The notes below the pieces were generated by a model. The model had not been told where the DNA came from. It made no database searches and saw nothing but the letters and a program-made list of their open reading frames with translations. 64,000 nt of DNA from Eunapius fragilis (lineage: Eukaryota > Porifera > Demospongiae > Spongillida > Spongillidae), in the NCBI GenBank assembly GCA_963681505.1, contig OY811976.1, positions 10,067,845-10,131,844 on the forward strand, given 5' to 3'. The position numbers were made by a program, and so were the translations under genes. Position 1 is the first letter of the stretch. Each line of letters begins with the position of its first letter. Shown in pieces: positions 34,501-45,599 of this stretch.

Positions 34501-36243
34501 AACAAATGCTCTCTTTGAAGTCATGAATTTAATTATTCTCGCTTTTAGAGCCCCCTCCCCCTCCCCCCTCAATCTTATATACCTTCCACCGCCGTTGTTA
34601 ACTAACATGCTTTGCAATCAATTCCTGAACCAAAGGCACCACCACTGGCTTCCATGCTTTTATTGCTGAACTCAGCAGGCCCTACTAATGTAGATACCAG
34701 AAGAGGGCTACCATTCCCAGGAAAGAAATTCAAGCTACTTACTGCTGTGATCCACCACGGTCACCACACCGTCTACACAATCCTCCTAGGATATAAATGT
34801 GCATAGAAAGGGCAAAAAAGCGATAGGCCCATGACGGTTAATCTGGATAGCAGATCTGAACATAGAATATAAAACATAAAACGTCTGCTTCTCTTCATCA
34901 GTAGATGCGATGTCCCTGTGCAACAGTGCTTGCATCTCTGACATCCTCTCTGTAAGTTGTCGGAGTTCTTTGTCCTAATTTGTAAAAAAGCAAAAGCACA
35001 CTGGTAGTGAGGTAGGTATGTATATACTATCTTGGTTCACGCATGGATAAGATCATGTACAATAAAATGACTGCCTTATCCACATTCTTAGGTCTCTTCT
35101 GCATTACTCTGAAAGTCACCTGTTGGTTATGTATCTGGGAGAGAAATTAGTTTAACACTCTCAAGCATTTTCTTCAAAGTGCGATTTATACGCGGGTCAC
35201 GTTTCTAATAAATCATTGATAATTGCATCAGCCCCTCCTAAACAATCAAAACTATGTTAATCCTTGCCCCCCGAGATTGCTCGCGTATACCGTTACCGTA
35301 TGGAACAATTTATGGACTGGGCAGGTGTACTCACTCTGCAGGTGGTGTTGTGTGGTAAGATGCAGCATTTGCTCGTGAGCCTCCAGCTGAATCTGCTCCC
35401 ACAGAACGTCTATGAGCCTCCTGTATGTACAGCCATTCCCTTGCCCTCTGTACAGAGTCAGGAGTCTGTGTGAGATGGAGTTGGCCCTTACGGTCATATT
35501 GCTGGCGGTCATATTGCTGGCGGTGCTGGCCTACTGCTTCAGTTTATTTTGCTTGACCACAGTAACCATGCCTACTATTGTATATAAATATACTAAAGTT
35601 GATAAGAAATGCATGCACCTCCTTCTGATGCATAGCCTCCTTAATGTCTGCTTCTCCTCTTCAGCACATTACTAAGTCTTTTTTAAAAAACTTTTTTGTC
35701 AAGGACATTAATCGCTGCCAGATGCTCTATATGCAGTGATTGCAGTTCCTTCTGCTGATTGTGTTGAGCAGGACACCATTGGCCAGCTCCTTTACATCTT
35801 CTACAGTGCCAAGTGTCCTCACTTAGAGTTGGGTGTAGAAATCCTCATGTGGCCACTTAACATTACTCATGTTATGATTGGATGGTTCAACTTTGTGTAC
35901 AGTAGGGCTTTGTTTATTATTGGTAATCTTCTTGGTAAGGTCTTGGATTCATGCTCTATGGCTTGAACCTTCTTATTTTCCTTCCTTTTGGCAAATCATT
36001 CCGATAACATAATTCTGGTCCAGTTGACTTTCTTACTGCTTTAACTTTTGACATTACCAACATTCTATTATCGTGTCCATTTCACTGCAGCATGGCAATG
36101 CTGCCTCTGTATTGGGCACCACAAGTGCTTACTTAGGTAGTCACTGATTTATTGCTGCTGCATACTGTATATGGTGTAGCCGCATACTTGGTACCTATAG
36201 CACTGGTAGTTGGGTACCTACGTTTATCGAACATTGAGGTGGA
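31563..36243. repeat. 4,681-bp tandem unit 2
   Basis: Nearly identical second unit. It carries exons A 31864-31998, C 32078-32144, B 32412-32560, D about 33174-33345, HRRSVEQ 33804-33915 and 35335-35447, TM mini-exons 33948-34019 and 35475-35561, and the MALHYMGS exon 34164-34280, all equivalent to unit 1. Confidence 0.95.
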
Positions 36244-37310
36244 GTTGGCCTTTATGGTCATATTGCTGGCAGTGCTGGCCTACTGCTTCAGTTTATTTTG
36301 CTTGGCCACAGTAACCATGCCTTCTATTGTATAGTAAAGTAGACAAGAAATGGAAATCTTAATAGTCACACTGCACCTCCTGATGTAACTGCGCTATTAA
36401 GCACTCTACAGAAGACGCTCCATCCTCAGACAACTGTGCCTGCCTCTTTTGTCAAGGACATCAATTGCTGCCAGATGCTCCATATACTATATTTTGGGGC
36501 AGATATAAGCCCCTGTCATGGCTCTCCCCCTTCTGTACACTCACTGTCTAGGGATCTCTTCCAGGTTACTCCAGTCAATCGATTTCACGTAGCTGGTGGT
36601 ATCCGTGATCCTCCATCCACACTCAGCCAAGGACTGCATCTGAGCCAGATCCATGGTGTTGATTTGCTCAATGAAGTAGGCATTTGTGCACTGAATTGCA
36701 CATACCAGGAGGAGTACAAGAAGCCTTTATTTATCTCTGGTGATGGTGGGAGGGGGGGTCACACCTAACCTCTTCATTGGCTAGCTTGGCGATCTCATCA
36801 ATGAGGTAGTCGATAGATACCAGATATGGATTCTTGCTAGCTGTGAAAGAAAATTTGAACTCAATTATTTACCATAATGGGTGGGATCAATTATAAAACT
36901 ATTAAAACATTAATCTCACGCGACATAATCGTTGTACGTTGACATCACATTACGTAGAATTATTATGCACAGTTATAAACATTAGCCATACAGCAAAGTG
37001 GTGATGCCCCTCTGCAAGCTGCCCACGATGGGGAGACTGGCACAGTGCTTCAAGATCACTATATATTGGGGCAGATATAAGTCTCCCCCTTCCGTAAACT
37101 CACTGTCTAGGGATTTCTTCCAGGTTACTCCAGTCTATGGGTTTCACGTGGCTGGTGGTGTTCATGATCCTCCATCCACATTCAGCCAAGGTCTGCTTCT
37201 GAGCCAGATCAAAGGTGTTATTAATCTGCTCAACGAAGTGGCCATACACTGCACTGCACACCTCAGGAGGAGCACAAGAAGCCTCTCCAGTTCCTCCTCC
37301 CATAAACTCA
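36244..37310. repeat. Third, partial and diverged unit
   Basis: Continues the 4,681-bp homology, then diverges. It holds exon A' 36545-36690 (phase 2 end, NLEEIPR like exon B), C' 36770-36836, and B' from about 37104 to 37250 whose 5' border is rearranged (VYGHFVEQ). The homology ends near 37300. Confidence 0.8.
36545..36690 (-). CDS. Exon A' of third unit (A/B hybrid end)
   Basis: 48 codons + 2 bases. The body is like exon A (CTNAYFIEQINTMDLAQ) but the end follows exon B (NLEEIPR + 2 bases), and Trp replaces Arg in ECGWRI. This looks like an exchange between A and B exons. Confidence 0.4.
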
Positions 37311-37436
37311 CTGTTTAGACTAGTTGCTGTAGTTAGGTCTCATGCTTCCTTTCTTGGACTGGGGAGGAGGCTAATGATACCTCCAGCACAATTGTAGTTC
37401 AGCTATTCTTATCAATTAAATCCTAAGGACACAAAC

Positions 37437-37511
37437 CTGTGGATGCCTCTGTGGCTCCCTTAAGCCTTCTACAAGTTCCTGCAAGGCCTGTATATCCCTT
37501 TGGTGTTGGGC
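37437..37511 (-). CDS. 25-codon coiled-coil-like exon, copy 2
   Basis: Same exon as 22107-22181: AQHQRDIQALQELVEGLREP then QRHPQ, phase 0-0. It lies upstream (minus strand) of B'-C'-A', so it may be a 5' exon of the same gene. Confidence 0.45.
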
Positions 37512-37514
37512 CTG

Positions 37515-39780
37515 TGGATGGAATCAGGACATGTTTCCCTCTCTTTAGCACTCCCTCTTCACCTCATTTAGTCACTGAGTATGCCATTTTCACGTGAACT
37601 GTCCCATATAATAACAATTTTGTGGTTACATGTTATTAAAAAATAGAATAGTTATTCTTTACTGCTTTCTTGTCTTCTGGAAAGAATAACAAGATGTTAT
37701 ACACAGGTGAGCATGCAGTTACACCAACCTTCATGGCGGAGGAGGTGGTAAGGAGATTGTCCTCCTTGTGAGCATCTGCAAGCTTGCTACTACTTCCACT
37801 GAGGACCTACGCTTGTTTGCACTTCGAGAGGGTAAAGACCGGAAACGGGACTTTTTTCTGACAAGGTTTGAGTTTTATCTAAGTGCTCAACTGAATAGGA
37901 TAGGTAGCGCTTTAAACAATTCTATCTCTGAATCAAAATAGTCCCTTGTCACCATGGTGATGTGTTATGACTACTTCCTGAAGAAGTCAATGAGGCCATG
38001 GTGTTATGATCTCATACTGAGGTTGCTCTTGAACATAAGCCATAGTCCCTTTGCTCAATGTCATAGGATGCTGGTGTGTGCCCATAACCCTGGCAATAAC
38101 TCTTGACCATCTGTATTGGTTGTTACAGCTGCTTATAAAGCAACATTGGTGATGGATTTTGGCACTTTTTGTTTTACTTCATTTCATTATTTCATTATTA
38201 TTATTATTTTGGGGATGGGGGTGGTTATGTTTATGTTACCTGGTATTTTTATCTGTTATGTAAAGTACTCATGATTGACTGATGCATATTAGAAGGTATT
38301 AACAGCTGGCGACCAAATACACATCAAACCAGGACTCCACTGCTAGCTAAGCACCCAGAGGGGTCAGTTCCCTGTTCTACCACACCTATTAAGTGAGGGT
38401 TAAAGTTCTCGTATGACATTCCCTGTTTCCACCTCCACCTCATCTTCAAACTCTTTGCAGTCCTTCTAAAATAGGTGGACTTGGTTTATTGAATTCATCA
38501 ATTCTCCTACTGCAATGATGTGCTGATTCATCCAAACTGGGGAAGCATTGCTCTTTCACAGCTAGTTAAAGTAGTGCCCCAGGCTTTGAGAGTATGTGTC
38601 AGTAATACTCCACAGCTGTTTCTTCAGAGCTTTTCAACTGCCTTTGCAAGTTTCCTTGTAGTTCCTGTACCTCTTACATCATTTCCCAAAGCCACAGCTT
38701 CTGGAAAGTGGATTCAACACCTGCTTCCAATGTTGCCCCGCCCACTTGTGTATTAAGCTGTTTCCTTATCCAGCCTGCGGGCTCCTAAAGGTGTTTCCTT
38801 GTAGGTGCATTTGATCATGAAGTCATGTACCTCCAATTGGTGGGATCCTTTTTGAGTCCACTTGTCTGCTTGTCTGAACTTTGTGTTCTCATTAAAACAC
38901 AATCAATATCATTGTCCAGATACCTTTACGAGAAACATTGTCTGCCTCTCCATTTGTTTTGGGAATCACCCTCAAGACCTACTAACTGAATTGCTTTGCC
39001 AAATATGGTGTCAGTTGCTACTTGGATAGATTCAGTTGATAGCATTACTGAACTCCTGTGTTGGTATAGGCTGCAAGGTATGAGGTGAAATGGAGCGAGG
39101 GGTGTGGTCTCTTGTTGATGTGTTATGTTGGGGGCTGGGTGGGCTGTTATTTTTTTGTACTCAGTATTTTATCATTTTATTTGTTCTGTAAAATTTTTCA
39201 AAATCAACAAGCCTTGTAGTTCACACCATTTCTTCAGGAAATGGAGAACAAGAAGATGAGATATGAAATATCAAAGTTGCCTGGAGCCATAATAGTTAAA
39301 GAGCATTTGCTGCTGGTGTGCACAACTGAAGAAGGAACATCAAGGCAACAGGCTTAAAGCAAAGGTTCCCTTTTGGCAGGTTGTCAAGAGCCATCTTTGT
39401 CTTATCAGTCTACCCTCACCTTTCAAACTGATGTTTACCCTAGCATGCTAGTTACAATGTAATGGTGTTTGTATATTGTATGATGTGAATGTATTGTACT
39501 CAAATGTGTTATTCAAATACATCTTATATGCTATTACACACTACTGAAGCTGTTAGAGTGTTATACTGTTGTATACATGTGTGCATGAGTCCACACCTTG
39601 CATCATTGACTTGTTAATGGTGCATTGAGAGTGGCGGGGTGTACCTTTGGAATTGAAATGCGTGCATATCATGGTCTGCCTTTGAGGGGGTGCACACACG
39701 TCGTGCTGCACTAACTGACCGTAGATTGTCGTTTGTGTGTTGGTTATAACTGTTAATGAGTTAACGTTGGATCAACTTGC
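37515..39780. other. Mostly non-coding; one weak terminal-exon candidate
   Basis: At 39238-39357 (plus), after TTCTTCAG, 39 codons read EMENKKMRYEISKLPGAIIV then KEHLLLVCTTEEGTSRQQA and TAA; it may be a last exon, but no partner was found. The frame 38520-38756 lacks family features. Confidence 0.35.
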
Positions 39781-39788
39781 GCCTATGC

Positions 39789-40825
39789 ATGTCGCTGTTC
39801 AGGACCAGAAGTTGGTGGTCCACGACAGCAGGCTATGAAGAGTTTCATGACAACCATTCCCTGGTCGTTGGCAATGCTGACAATACAGTTGACGGTTATG
39901 CCCGCCAAAAAAAAATCATTCTCTACTTCCCGCGCGCCTTTAAAACAAGTTGGTTGTTGACAGTTATCAAGACAATACAACCCTCAGGTTGGGTGGAGGG
40001 GGGGTGGGGGGTGGCCGGGGTACGTGCTCGCTGAGGCTCATATAATGCAGCTAGACCCTATTGTGCAAGTGGCCATGGGTCGGTTTGAGACGTACGCACG
40101 TTTGTATAATGGTATGTGCAATATAGTAAATTTTCCCGTAGAACTTCGAGTCAACTGCACATAGCTGTGCTTCACCCACGTCAACTGTCAGCGTACATTG
40201 TGGGCTGGATAGTGAACGAGCAAGGGACGCAATACAATCTCACTACGGTAGTACCGTATATATACTCATGTGTTGGAGCGTACATCCTGCAACATGATAT
40301 GGGGGCCGTTCAGAGGCGCAAAGGGAAAAGACCTGATATGTGTGCAGTCCATGGACGGCCTGCTCTCATTCTTCCATCATGAGAACTATTTCCTGCCTGA
40401 CTTCCTCGTGCCCAGTCCATTGGGTTACTTACCAAGAACCGACTCCATTGTCCAAGTAGGGTGCTTGAGTGACGGTGTGCGTGTATGTATGTGGTGTGGG
40501 GCACGTGTTTGTGCATGTATGGGTGGGTGCAAATTCTTAAGTTGTGGCTTTTCAGATTTCAGGCATTATTTGTTGCAGCAAATACCCTAGGGGTACCTGA
40601 CCCTACAACAAAGAAGAGAATAGTTGTAATAGTTGAGAATAGTTGTAAGCTTTCTGTACTGCATTGCCATCATAATAATAAGATTTTGGTATTACAACAT
40701 CTTGTTATAGTCATGCATAGGTATATCCTCCTCTCTCCCTCCTCCCTCTCCTCAGCCAGTTAACCTCGGAGAACACTGTGTTGACCTGGGTACAGCGAAG
40801 GGAACATTGCATATCCTTGTGTTAG
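39789..40825 (+). pseudogene. BBS9: BBS9 (PTHB1), N-terminal part only, with a frame break
   Basis: BBS9 is a BBSome subunit for ciliary membrane traffic, with an N-terminal beta-propeller. Exon 39789-39894 begins MSLFRTRSWWSTT as in other animals; exon 40051-40091 reads LDPIVQVAMGRFE; exon 40142-40455 has SQLHIAVLHPRQLSAYIV, then LERTSCNMIWGPF and GKDLICVQSMDG up to TDSIVQ; exon 40563-40625 reads ALFVAANTLGVPDPTTKK; exon 40756-40825 VNLGEHCVDL. Phases fit. Inside exon 3 the frame changes at a TATATATAC run (40257-40265): YIY, then THVLERT one base out. The roughly 35 residues between exons 1 and 2 were not found, and nothing of BBS9 follows 40825. Either a truncated pseudogene or an assembly problem. 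Confidence 0.82.
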
Positions 40826-40829
40826 GTGC

Positions 40830-41640
40830 AGAATGATCATGGCCTCAGCTACTAACACAAAGCATACCCTCACTGCACACACACACATACACACATGATA
40901 CAACTCCACTCTGAGGCCCCCGCAGCTCTAACTGTTGCCCACCTCCAGTGAGTTTGTGGTGCATGTGTGATGTGGGGGGGGGAGGTATGTGGAGTCCTAA
41001 TGCAATCATCCTGCTCTGTAATCAGGCAGTTACGAGGAATGATTGTCTGCTTAGATGAGCTAGGTCATCTGAGTTGTGGCTATTTACAGGAGGCGATAAA
41101 GAGATGAAGGTATAGCAGCAAGCCATCTCAGACGTGCAGAAAGGTTAGCTTGTGTGTTCAACCATTTGAATTCATCAGTCGTGCTTGCACTATGGTTATA
41201 CGTATAAATGAACATTATTACGTTGTTATTATGTTGTTTGTATCACCATAGTCTGCTTGCAGTGTTAGTGTTGGTTGGGCTTATGTCCCCCCCTCCCCAA
41301 AAAAAATATCATATGCTCACCTGTATCATGTACATCTAGGCTATCCAATACTCTTCCACAGTAATTGGATACTCTTATTATCAACATCACCACAAAATGA
41401 CGTGTACATTTGAACTCATCATTGATATATTTTGTCATGCAACCTTTACACCACTCAAGCAAAAGCAGAATTTCATAATGTTACATAATAGAGTTTTAGT
41501 GTGGGAGAGGGAGGGAGAGAGAGAAGAGAGGGAGAGAGAAGAGGGAGAGAGAGAAGAGAGGGAGGCTGACTGAGACGAGGGCAGGTTACACTTATGTATC
41601 CCTTCCCTATGTGATTTCACATCCACACCAATACAATGTC
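40830..41640. other. Non-coding stretch, no gene seen
   Basis: No further BBS9 exon is recognised. Contains a GA-rich low-complexity run (41503-41565) and short AC repeats. Confidence 0.5.
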
Positions 41641-41675
41641 CTTGACTCCTCCCCTTGTACCCCTTGTCCTTCAAG

Positions 41676-41870
41676 GTTCACAATCGACATACAAGCGTCA
41701 GAAAGAAAGGGTCACACTCGTCAACAATCTCGGGAACACTGAAAACATCTTCATTCTGCCATGCAGTGACCTCTTTTTATTGCACCATATGCAGCTGTGT
41801 CTAAGGAGACATGATGGTGAAGCAGTTATGGATAAGGGACATATGTCGGTTACTGGGCATTACCCCAGTT
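41676..41870 (+). pseudogene. Second copy of KRQKERV exon fragment
   Basis: Homologous to 13598-13755: TYKRQKERVTLVNNLGNTEN then IFILPCSDLFLLHH. Relative to the first copy, 13 bp are missing just after the acceptor, which changes the entry frame. Confidence 0.4.
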
Positions 41871-42032
41871 GGTGAGTGTGTATTTGTGTGTGTTTATGTG
41901 TGTGTGTGTGAATTTTGTTTGTATTGCGTGTGGCACATACTAATGTTTTAGTTGGTTCATTCCCACCTGTTCATTAATTAGAAGCACTTCTGCTCTTGAA
42001 GAACAGCACAAACAGCTTCCCCTGTTCTTCAG

Positions 42033-42936
42033 GACGTCTCCCAGCTCTGGTGGGGATGACACCAAGGAGGTGAGCAGGAGTGGCTCTATGAAGAGGAGGG
42101 ATTCCTCCAGGAGTTCATCTAGCCTCAAGAGGAAAGAGACTCATCCCTGGCACATATGGACTCAAAGAAGAGGTGGGTGGTGGTTAGAGGGAGGTGTATA
42201 TGTGTGTGGGGCGTACGTATACATGGGAGTGTGAGTATGCACTCACTTCTGTATACCTCACACACACACACTTACCATGCACACATATACTTATTCTTGC
42301 AGGACTGCAAAATTCTGAAACTGCTCGCATGCTTGAAGGGTCTGGGCACCCCATTGATAACAGGTAAGGTTTGTTGATAAAGAATTTAAGAAATGGCAGA
42401 GTTAATCTGTTTTCTGCATTGGTTTGTGACAATGAAACTGAGCACACACACACACACACACACAACACACACACACACAGAGTACCCCCACTCATGCCCC
42501 TTCGCTCCTTCATGTATTACACCAAGGCAAGCAGCGACCCTCAAACCACACCTGGTCTAAGACTGGAGGCGGGGCAGCCTATCAAGGTGTTAGATTCCAG
42601 TGACACCAGAATGGTGGCTGGTACGGAACCTGGACACGATGGAGGAAGGGATGGTGGCCCCATCTTGTCTAAGCCGGTTCCCTCTGAGCAAGCTAGTAGA
42701 GACCTCTTCAGTGGACGACCTTCTCTCTCCCAGTGACAAGACAAACCTCAGCGCTGCTCATTTTGGCAGTTACGAGCAGTCGGGGAACCTATCTAGGACC
42801 CCTGATGGGGTCTGCAGTGAGATCTACTCACCTACCAAGGTCATGACCCGTTGTTCCACGAGCGAGATGAAGCGGACCACACCCATCCCTGATCTCTCTA
42901 TGACCTCGGGTACAATAGCGGAACATGTTGCTCAAG
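42033..42936 (+). pseudogene. SH3-domain protein fragment (three phase-matched exons, one frame break)
   Basis: Exon 42033-42172 is Ser/Arg-rich (SRSGSMKRRDSSRSSSSLKR). Exon 42303-42363 reads GLQNSETARMLEGSGHPIDN. Exon 42481-42936 holds an SH3-like domain: MYYTKA, LRLEAGQPIKVLDSSD, then WWLVRNLDTMEEGMVAPSCL, followed by a Ser-rich tail to TSGTIAEHVAQ and a GT donor. Exon phases join exactly. Between LDSSDT and EWWLVRN the frame moves by one base near 42606. The inverted copy at 51.4-52.7 kb has the same change, so it predates that duplication. WLVR..EG and the VLDSSD turn are SH3 hallmarks; the parent protein (perhaps a Rho-GEF type) is not identified. Confidence 0.6.
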
Positions 42937-43157
42937 GTGTGTTCACCCAACCACGCCCACTGTGGAAGTTGCAAATTTCCGGACTTGTGTGATGGCGGGC
43001 ATGGGGAAGGGCTAGAGAAGAAGCCTCCCTGGTTCCTTGACAGCTCTGGTGGGTCTCTTTGGAGAAGAGGCCACGTTCATGACAATGGGTGGTGTGGCCT
43101 CCTCTGTGGTCCATCCTTGTGGTCTGAAAGTGCTGGATCCTTCACTGGAGGAAGAAC

Positions 43158-43159
<2 letters not shown>

Positions 43160-43213
<54 letters not shown>
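43160..43213. repeat. (TG)n microsatellite
   Basis: Pure TG run; its counterpart is the (CA)n run at about 51996-52078 in the right arm. Confidence 0.95.
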
Positions 43214-43214
<1 letters not shown>

Positions 43215-43424
43215 GTTAATCTGTTTACACCTGACTTTGGCATTTAGATGAATGGGAAGCTAAACTTGGCTTACCCCCTGTACTAGTCCTGTTCAACTGA
43301 TCATTTAGTTCTTATTTTAGAGTGATAAGCAATTATGAGAACATGGTTGTACTTAAAAATATATGGCAATGCTGTATTTTAATGAGATCAACAATATGAA
43401 ACCTTCCTCTCTACTACTACACAG

Positions 43425-43486
43425 GCATGGCCGTCAAGAACTTCATGAGTATGGAGTTCACTGGAGTCATAGCTCCTGGAAAAGGT
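43425..43486 (+). pseudogene. Truncated exon GMAVKNFMSMEFTGVIAPGK
   Basis: Begins within the exon that is fuller in the right arm (51585-51708), where LPFRIQNNGALMRTVDG precedes it. Here the upstream half is replaced by unrelated sequence. Function unknown. Confidence 0.4.
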
Positions 43487-43822
43487 TAGCAATATTACCA
43501 TGTGTTGTGCACAACTTCTAGCCCCTCCCACATTACCCCTCCTCCCATATCAGACTCCATGGTAATGCTACCCATTGCAGCCAAGTCGTACTGTTTGAAA
43601 GTGTTGACCAAACAGTTTTTTATTGGTGGCAAAGGTGCGGGAAAGCAAACAGCTCCACCTGAAGCTGCACAACTTCCAGTTATGCCAGCCAAGCTTAGAC
43701 ATCGAATGTCTCACTTCTGTTCATGAAGGAAGCACAGTTAACTTTAATTCAAGAACATACTTTTCGTTTCCTTTCCAGCCCCCTCTGTGGCCAACACCAT
43801 ATATGTGTTTGTGTATAACACA

Positions 43823-44076
43823 CAGGCCCTGTTGCCAGTCACTGATGACACAGCCTTCAGGGCCAGCAGTTGTAGCTTGCTAGCCCTCTCTGTGGCCAAC
43901 AGGGAGAAGAGAAGCTTAAAGTGTCCCAAACACTGCACCTCCACGCCTGGGTTGTTGTGGATCACGTTGAAGAGAGTCTCTAGGGCCATCTCAGCCCGCG
44001 TCAGTCTGAGGGCAAGCTGTGCCTGCTTTGAGCCATCTGCCTCTGCAGCACTCATGGATTTGAGGGAGTAAAGGTA
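43823..44076 (-). pseudogene. DNAJC13: DNAJC13 (RME-8) single exon fragment
   Basis: From acceptor CCCCAG at 44077: YLYSLKSMSAAEADGSKQAQ, then EMALETLFNVIHNNPGVEVQ, CLGHFKLLFSLLATERASK and LQLLALKAVSSVTGN. VEVQCLGHFKLLFSLL is a signature of the DNAJC13 armadillo-like region near its C-terminal third; DNAJC13 is an endosomal DnaJ protein acting with WASH and SNX1. Only this exon is seen within the window and no flanking DNAJC13 exon was recognised, so it may be a displaced fragment. The 3' border is uncertain by a few bases. Confidence 0.78.
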
Positions 44077-44089
44077 CTGGGGAGGAGGG

Positions 44090-44730
44090 AGGTAAGTGAC
44101 AGTGAAATGCTTAGTTGGCACAAAACACACACACATGTACACACATGTAGACACAACTACACCACAGGATTTTTCAAAAGGGGTTTTTTAGACCCGTGAT
44201 ACGAAAAGAAGATGGGTGGGGGAGGTGCTCTATTCCAACACAAACGTAACATCAACATCAACGTACACGTAGGTAACGTGTTAACATTGGAATAGACTAG
44301 AATTCTAATCCAATAGCCGTAAAATGTTACGTCAGGCTAACATCATATTGTAAACCTCTGCCTTAAAACCTTTCATTGAAGACTGTACCACTTATACTGT
44401 TATACTCACCAACATCCTGACATCTTCTGATTTGCAAATTGTCCCTACAGGAGGAAGATATAGTTTCATATGGTTAGAAAGCTGGGCAGAAAATTGTTCC
44501 GAGCTATGTATGAACACTGCAATGCAAAAAAAATGCTTGTATGTGCTTGTGTGTATGTGCGTGTTAAATCACAAAGTCAGTGTGGGTTCAATACGGGATT
44601 TGGCATACACATACAACAGCTAGGAATAGCTTAACCTTATCTCAATCTACAAGTTAAGCCATCAAGTTTGAGTTGAACTAGGGATTCAAGGGTATTACGT
44701 ACCATACATCACAATAACACTTCCAACCTA
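44090..44730. other. Non-coding stretch, no gene seen
   Basis: Unique AT-rich sequence; a GGGGCGGATCC-like relic (GGATTTTTCAAAAGGGG) occurs at about 44166. Confidence 0.45.
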
Positions 44731-44739
44731 GATCTACCT

Positions 44740-45055
44740 CCCTCTCCAATCCCCTCACCACCCTCACCAATCACACTCCACCCTCACTAATCATACTCCA
44801 CCATCATCAATCACAACTCCACCCTCTCCTGTCACACTCCATCCTCACCAATGAATCACACATCACCCTCAACAATCACACTCCACCCTCTCCTATCACA
44901 CCACCCTCACCACCCTAACCAATCACACTCCACCCTCACCAATCATACTCCACCCTCACCAATCACGCTCCACCTCACCAATCAGCAATCACACACTCGC
45001 TCTCCAATCACACCTCACTCCACCCTTACCAATCACACTCCACCCTCACCAATCA
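44740..45055. repeat. About 20-bp minisatellite (CACTCCACCCTCACCAATCA)
   Basis: Irregular tandem units with insertions; next to a second array of unrelated unit. Confidence 0.85.
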
Positions 45056-45515
45056 GTGACATGTGGGCCATGTGCAAGAGTGACAGGTGGAACATGCATG
45101 TGTGTGAGTGACATGTGGGACATGTGTGATGGTGACAGGTGGGACATGTGTGATGGTGACAGGTGGGACATGTGTGATGGTGACATGTGGGACATGTGTG
45201 ATGGTGACATGTGGGACATGTGTGATGGTGACAGGTGGGACATGTGTGGGAGTGACAGGTGGGACATGTGTGGGAGTGACAGGTGGGACATGTGTGGGAG
45301 TGACAGGTGGGACATGTGTGATGGTGACAGGTGGGATATGTGTGGGAGTGACAGGTGGGACATGTGTGGGAGTGAGGTGGGAAGTGTGGGAGTGACAGGT
45401 GGGACATGTGTGATGGTGACAGGTGGGACATGTGTGGGAGTGACAGGTGGGACATGTGTGGGAGTGACATGTGGGACATGTGTGGGAGTGACAGGTGGGA
45501 TATGTGTGGGAGTGA
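45056..45515. repeat. 24-bp minisatellite (GTGACAGGTGGGACATGTGT + GGGA or GATG)
   Basis: About 19 units with two variant ends (GGGA, GATG). The 24-bp period keeps four overlapping frames open; none is a gene. Confidence 0.95.
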
Positions 45516-45599
45516 CTGATCTGCAGTATCACTGCCACAGTCACCTACTGAGGAGTGGAAAGGCACTAAGGCCATCAGACCACACATGCAGACAAACAT

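Larger units (their letters stand above)
42504..43600. repeat. Inverted duplication, left arm
   Basis: Matches 51437-52735 in reverse complement: SH3 exon, Ser-rich tail, (TG)n, the GMAVKNFMSM exon and the phrase ATGCTACCCATTGCAGCCAA. The arms are about 7.8 kb apart. Confidence 0.88.
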
